From: Paraniabella defluvii
GTDB lineage: Bacteria > Bacteroidota > Bacteroidia > Chitinophagales > Chitinophagaceae
Direction of reading: 5' to 3'
Assembly: GCA_019316985.1 (NCBI GenBank)
Contig: CP079215.1
Span: 2,108,001-2,172,000, forward strand
Length of the DNA: 64,000 bases
Shown one piece after another: positions 59,610 to 64,000 of the stretch. Every line of letters starts with the position of its first letter. Positions within the stretch are counted from its first letter, which is position 1. Both the position numbers and the translations under genes were made by a program. Below the pieces are notes generated by a model that worked only from the letters and a program-made list of their open reading frames with translations, made no database searches and had not been told where the DNA came from.

Positions 59610-59635
59610 TGCAAAACTATCGCCTTAGTTTTGCA
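59610..59635. promoter_or_regulatory. inverted repeat in the shared GH127/HTCS control region
   Basis: TGCAAAACTA-TCGCCT-TAGTTTTGCA is a perfect 10-bp inverted repeat with a 6-bp spacer. Each arm contains TAGTTTTG, the -7 consensus, one pointing to GH127 and the other to the HTCS gene. It could be two divergent promoters or the HTCS binding site, or both. Confidence 0.65.
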
Positions 59636-59692
59636 CAAATCATGTAATTTGGGCGCCAACCAGGTGCTTTTTATTACCTTGTGAGAGCCGAT

Positions 59693-62600
59693 ATGTTTCG
59701 CAATACCATACTTTCAGCCATTTGTCTATCGCTTCTTGTGGTGTCCCTGCAAGCACAGGATGCTTATAAGGTAAAATACCTGGGCAGTAACCAGGGCTTA
59801 TCCAACAACTCCGTAAAATGTATTTTCCAGGACAGCAAGGGCTTTGTATGGTTTGGTACTTATGATGGTCTGGATCGCTACGACGGGTACGAGTTTAAAG
59901 TATTGCGCAACCGTATTAACGACAGCACTTCATTGCCTCATAATTATATATCTGCATTGAATGAGGATAATGATCATAATTTATGGATCGGCATGGGACA
60001 AGGTGCTGTAACCTACAATACTTTTACCAATGTAGTGTCGCCTGTTTACTACTATCCTCACCGATCTTCGCAAAAGCATAAGGTAAGTATTTATATTAAT
60101 AGTATAGAGAAAGATAGCGAAGGGAATATTTTTTTAGGTACCAGCGGTTTGAGTGTATTGGTGCGGTTTAAGGATCAAAAAGAAGCGGTGCAGATACCAC
60201 TTTATAATGCTGATGGCAGCTCCAATATTTACGCCTCCGTTCAGGCTATGTATGTTGACCCACGAAAACGTACCTGGATCTTTATAGCAGGAGGAGGTTT
60301 GTATCGTTTTAATTATAAAACCCGGAAGCTGGACCTTGTCAATGCCGATATCCGTAATTTCTCCGTAAACAAAATTGTAGCGGATAACGCCGGTGATTTA
60401 TGGCTGGGCACTTCAACGGGCCTGCTGAAATATGTAACATCTGCCAACCAGGTTAGCGCTCATTATAATACAAGCAACGGCAGGTTAAGCGCTAATTATA
60501 TAACAACGCTTAGCATGGATGGTAATGATCAGCTCTGGATTGGCACAGACGGGGAGGAGTCAATTTATTGAATATAAAATCCGGACAGATCAGCAGTATC
60601 AATAGTTCAAATGAATCCGGCGGTTTGACCAGTGAGTCGGTGCTTACTATATTTATCGATAAAGAATCGCGCAAATGGGTGGGAACAAATAAGGGCGGCG
60701 TCAATGTATTTGATGTGATCGGCAACGAGTTTCGTACCGTGCAACGCAATGCTTCTTACCCGGGACTTAGCAGCAATTTTATCACTTCTTTTTTGAAGAT
60801 CAGAAAAGCAATCTCTGGATAGGCACTGAGGGCGGCGGCGTTAGTGTTTGGAATGCAGACCGCACCCGGTTTTCAACGTATAAGGAACCGCAACTATCCA
60901 GCAATACGGTAAGTAGCATGACCCAGGATGCGGAGGGTAATATCTGGATGGCTACTTTTGGCGGTGGTGTTACCCGTTTGGCGCCCGGAGGCAAGGCGGA
61001 TCATTTCAGGCTGATCAACCAAAGTGACGGGTTTGAAAATAAGATCGCCATTCGCATTTACTACGATTCAAAAAAGAACTTATGGGTGACTACCTATGAA
61101 AATGGTCACCTGTATTTATATAATAAGCAGCTAAACCGGTTTGAAACTTTTGATGTATCGCTGGGAGACCTGATGTCCATTAAAGAAGACCGCACCGGTA
61201 CCTTATGGGCCGGCAATGCACAATCACTTATTCGCATTGACCAGGCAAATAAGCAACACCAGTATTATGAAATAGGGAAAACCGTAAGGGCCATTTATGA
61301 AGACCGGCAGGGTCGCTTTTGGGTAGGCTCTGAGGGCGGAGGCCTGGTATTATTCGACAGGAAGGCGGGTAAGATTGCCAGGCGATATACAGAAGACGAA
61401 GGCCTTTCGAGCAATACCGTAATGAATATACTCGAAGACAGCACCGGCAACTTATGGATCAGTACCACCAATGGTCTCAATAAATTCAACCCGCAGTCGG
61501 GTAAGTTTAATCGCTTTTATGAGTCGGATGGATTGCAAAGCAGCCAGTTTTCTTACCGTGCCGCTATTCAATTGAGATCAGGGAGCTGGCTTTTGGCGGC
61601 AACAATGGGTTTAATATCTTTTACCCGCAACGAATAAAGCCCCGTACCTTTTTTTCCTACGTTGGTTATTACCTCATTGCGGGTGAACAATAAAGATCTT
61701 TCTCCAGCCCTGGATTATGAAATGAATGAAAGCGGAGATATTACCCGGCTAACGGTTCCTTATAACGAAGCCCTATTGTCGCTGCAATTTGCTGCGTTGG
61801 AAATTCGGCGCCCAATAAAATTCAATATGCTTATTACCTTGAAGGCTGGGATAAGGATTGGAACAAAACCGGTAATACCAGGACGGTGACCTATAATAAT
61901 ATACGGGAGGGCACCTACACTTTACGCATTAAATCAACCAATGCAGAAGGCACCTGGAATACGGTAGAAAAAGTGATGACCATAAAAGTACTGCCGCCCT
62001 GGTTCCGTACCTGGTGGGCTTACCTGCTTTATTTATCCGGCGCGGCGGCCCTGGCTATTCTGTATATCAGCTATAAAACCCGGCAGGCCAAAATGAAATA
62101 TGAGCTGCAGCTTTCGCGGGTGAATGCCGAAATGCGTAAGGCAGAGCTGGAGAGTGAGCGTATGGAAAAAGAAGTGCAGAAAGCAGAATTGCAAAAGCAC
62201 ATGCGGAGTATGAAAAAGAAAAAGCGGAAAGGGAAACGGAGCGGGTGATCAATGCGCAGGAAAAAGAAATAAACCAAAAACGGCTGTCGTTCTTTACCAA
62301 TATTTCGCATGAATTTCGCACACCGCTTACCCTGATCCTTAACCCGGTTAAAGACCTGATCAAACAATACCAGGGACAGGATAAGGAAGAGCTCCGGATC
62401 ATCGGTTTAAATGCCACGCGATTACTGAGCCTCACCGATCAGCTATTACTTTTTAGAAAAATAGAAGAGGGTGCGGAAGGCCTGCAAGTGAGCCGGTTTG
62501 ACTTTAGCAAATTAGGTAATACCATCTTTTATTATTTTAAACATGAGGCAAAAACAAAGGATATAGCCTACACCATCACTGGTATTGAAGAACCCATTGA

Positions 62601-63878
62601 AATGTATGGCGATAAAAATAAGATCGAGATCATTTTATACAACCTGATCTCCAATGCCTTTAAATACACGCCCAGGGGGACAGATCAATATTGATGTTGT
62701 TCCCCATAAAGATCATTTGCAGATTACGATCAGGGACACCGGGGCTGGTATACCGGAGGGTGCCGGCAATGCCATATTCGATCGCTTCTACCAGGCCCAA
62801 GGGCATGTAAAGCTGGGCTTTGGCATTGGCCTTTATATGGTGAAGCAGTTTACCGAAATGCACCAGGGGTCTATTGCCTACCAGAGTGAGGTGGGCAAGG
62901 GTACGCTATTTACCCTTCAGTTACCATTAGGACGCGATCATTTTGGGGCTATCCCCATAACAGAAACATCGGATGAAGAAGACGAATCGCCTGTTATAAC
63001 CGCAGATGATTTTGAGCCTTCTGACGAGGAAGCACCCATACCAGTGCCTGAAATACCTTTATTGACTACTAAAAAGCCATCGTTGTAGTAGACGACGATG
63101 AAGAGATGCGCAATTATGTGGCTTCCGTATTCGGGGAAGAATTTGTGGTGTATAAGGCGTCCAACGGCAAAGAAGCGCTGAAGCTGGTGACATCAAAAAA
63201 ACCAGACCTGGTTATTTCAGACATTTCGATGCCTGAGATGGACGGTATTACGCTTTGCAGCACTATAAAAGCGGATATTAATACAAGTCATATACCGGTT
63301 ATCCTGCTCACGGCCCACACTTCGCAGGAGATAGAGTTAAAAGGAACGGAAGAAGGCGCTGACCAGTATGTAACCAAACCCTTTAATAAAGAGCTGCTCC
63401 TGGCTAAAGTAAACGGGCTTTTTAAAAGCCGTGCCAGCCTGCAACAGTATTTTTATAACCAGGTTACTCTTAAAAAGATGGGTCCGAACAGCCTAATGTT
63501 CCGGCTGAATACCAGGAGCTGCTGGATAAATGTATTGCCATTGTAGAAAAGCATCTCGACGATAATGACTTTAACATTGAAACCCTGGCGCGTGAAATGG
63601 GCATGAGCCACTCCTATTTATATAAAAGGATCAAGTTGATATCAGGACAATCAGTAAACGGTTTTATCCGCTTTTTGCGGTTAAGGAAGGCTGCTGAGTT
63701 TTTGATCACTACCAATGATACGGTAAGTGAAGTAGCTTATTCGGTTGGCTTCAGCGATGTAAAATACTTCCGCGAACAGTTCACCAAACTGTTTAAAATG
63801 AAGCCCACCGATTACATCAAGCAGTATAGGGGCAAGGTAAGCGGTAATTTAAGAATTGGCAATTCTGATAATAATTAG
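59693..63878 (+). CDS. hybrid two-component system regulator (HTCS)
   Basis: One protein of about 1395 residues. Signal/anchor (MFRNTILSAICLSLLVVSLQAQ); fourteen or so two-component regulator propeller repeats (LWIGTDGGGVNLLNI, FWVGSEGGGLVLFDR, LWISTTNGLNKFNP); a Y_Y_Y domain; a transmembrane helix (WAYLLYLSGAAALAILYISY); a coiled coil; HisKA with the phospho-His in FTNISHEFRTPLTL; HATPase (DTGAGIPEG, GFGIGLYMVKQ); receiver (VVDDDEEMRN, ISDISMPEMDG, VTKPF); and AraC HTH at the end. Frameshifts near 60555, 60800, 61585, 61810, 62190, 62680, 63075 and 63475. It senses an oligosaccharide in the periplasm and activates the adjacent GH127 genes. Confidence 0.92.
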
Positions 63879-64000
63879 CCGGTTTGGGGTGGTTAATATT
63901 CATTTCTCCTGATAGGTAAACTAATTTACCCCGTTTTTATACGAATTTCTCCACGATACCCGCAACCGATTTTTAGCAACTTTACAGGGCTTGCCGATAG

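Noticed and set aside
1..64000. Programmed frameshifting or genetic recoding
   Set aside because: Breaks occur in many unrelated genes, at different homopolymers, with no slippery-site pattern or downstream structure; sequencing error is simpler.

Overview
This 64 kb window comes from a member of the phylum Bacteroidota, most likely family Chitinophagaceae. The grounds are inference from gene content: a ketosynthase/ACP set of the flexirubin or aryl-polyene pigment type, a one-protein hybrid two-component regulator (HTCS) beside a GH127 enzyme, DUF3667, DUF4272, DUF2200 and DUF5695 proteins, an AraC-HMA copper regulator, and promoters of the Bacteroidota TTG-N19-21-TAnnTTTG type. No rRNA was seen and there is one tRNA. 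A large share of the genes are interrupted by single-base indels, mostly in homopolymers, that restore a normal protein when bridged. I read these as sequencing or assembly errors and give whole-gene spans across them.

Layout. 0-2.4 kb: edge of a pigment biosynthesis cluster on the minus strand. 2.6-9.5 kb: SCO1, a Fur regulator, a PF04020 membrane protein, a diacylglycerol-kinase-like lipid kinase, RNase HII, small secreted proteins, a membrane-tethered winged-helix regulator, an orphan M56/BlaR1-type tail. 8.6-15.7 kb: minus-strand housekeeping block (NAD kinase, BamA-like protein, CBS protein, alpha/beta hydrolase, MutL, LytS-type kinase). 15.9-22.2 kb: NagZ/serine-hydrolase fusion, a lipoprotein and a large repeat-helical protein. 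22.3-23.6 kb: a tRNA (CAT anticodon) followed by a tandem array of 386-bp units, each holding the 3' half of that tRNA, a hairpin terminator and a small GIY-YIG nuclease ORF; this is the most unusual structure in the window. 23.7-31.4 kb: a coherent copper-resistance locus (AraC-HMA regulator, CopA ATPase, two HMA chaperones, Cys-rich secreted protein, HMA-DUF3347 protein, multicopper oxidase with a C-terminal extension).

31.5-46.4 kb: small regulator/enzyme pairs (DMT transporter with MocR regulator, HxlR with SDR and NTF2-like protein, a HTH/PIN toxin-antitoxin pair, YafY/WYL regulator, epoxide-hydrolase-like protein, GNAT) mixed with hypothetical proteins, including one with an EF-Tu domain-III-like C-terminus. 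46.5-50.5 kb: an AT-rich accessory locus with a helicase-nuclease fusion protein, small membrane proteins and two XRE regulators, bracketed by a 19-nt near-identical repeat. 50.5-54.2 kb: repeat-rich intergenic DNA with REP-like inverted doublets, then an XRE gene, a putative BECR-fold RNase and its partner, and the tail of a decayed AAA ATPase. 54.2-63.9 kb: a carbohydrate-use locus with a DUF5695 protein, a GH127 beta-L-arabinofuranosidase-like enzyme and a divergent HTCS regulator sharing an inverted-repeat control region with GH127.
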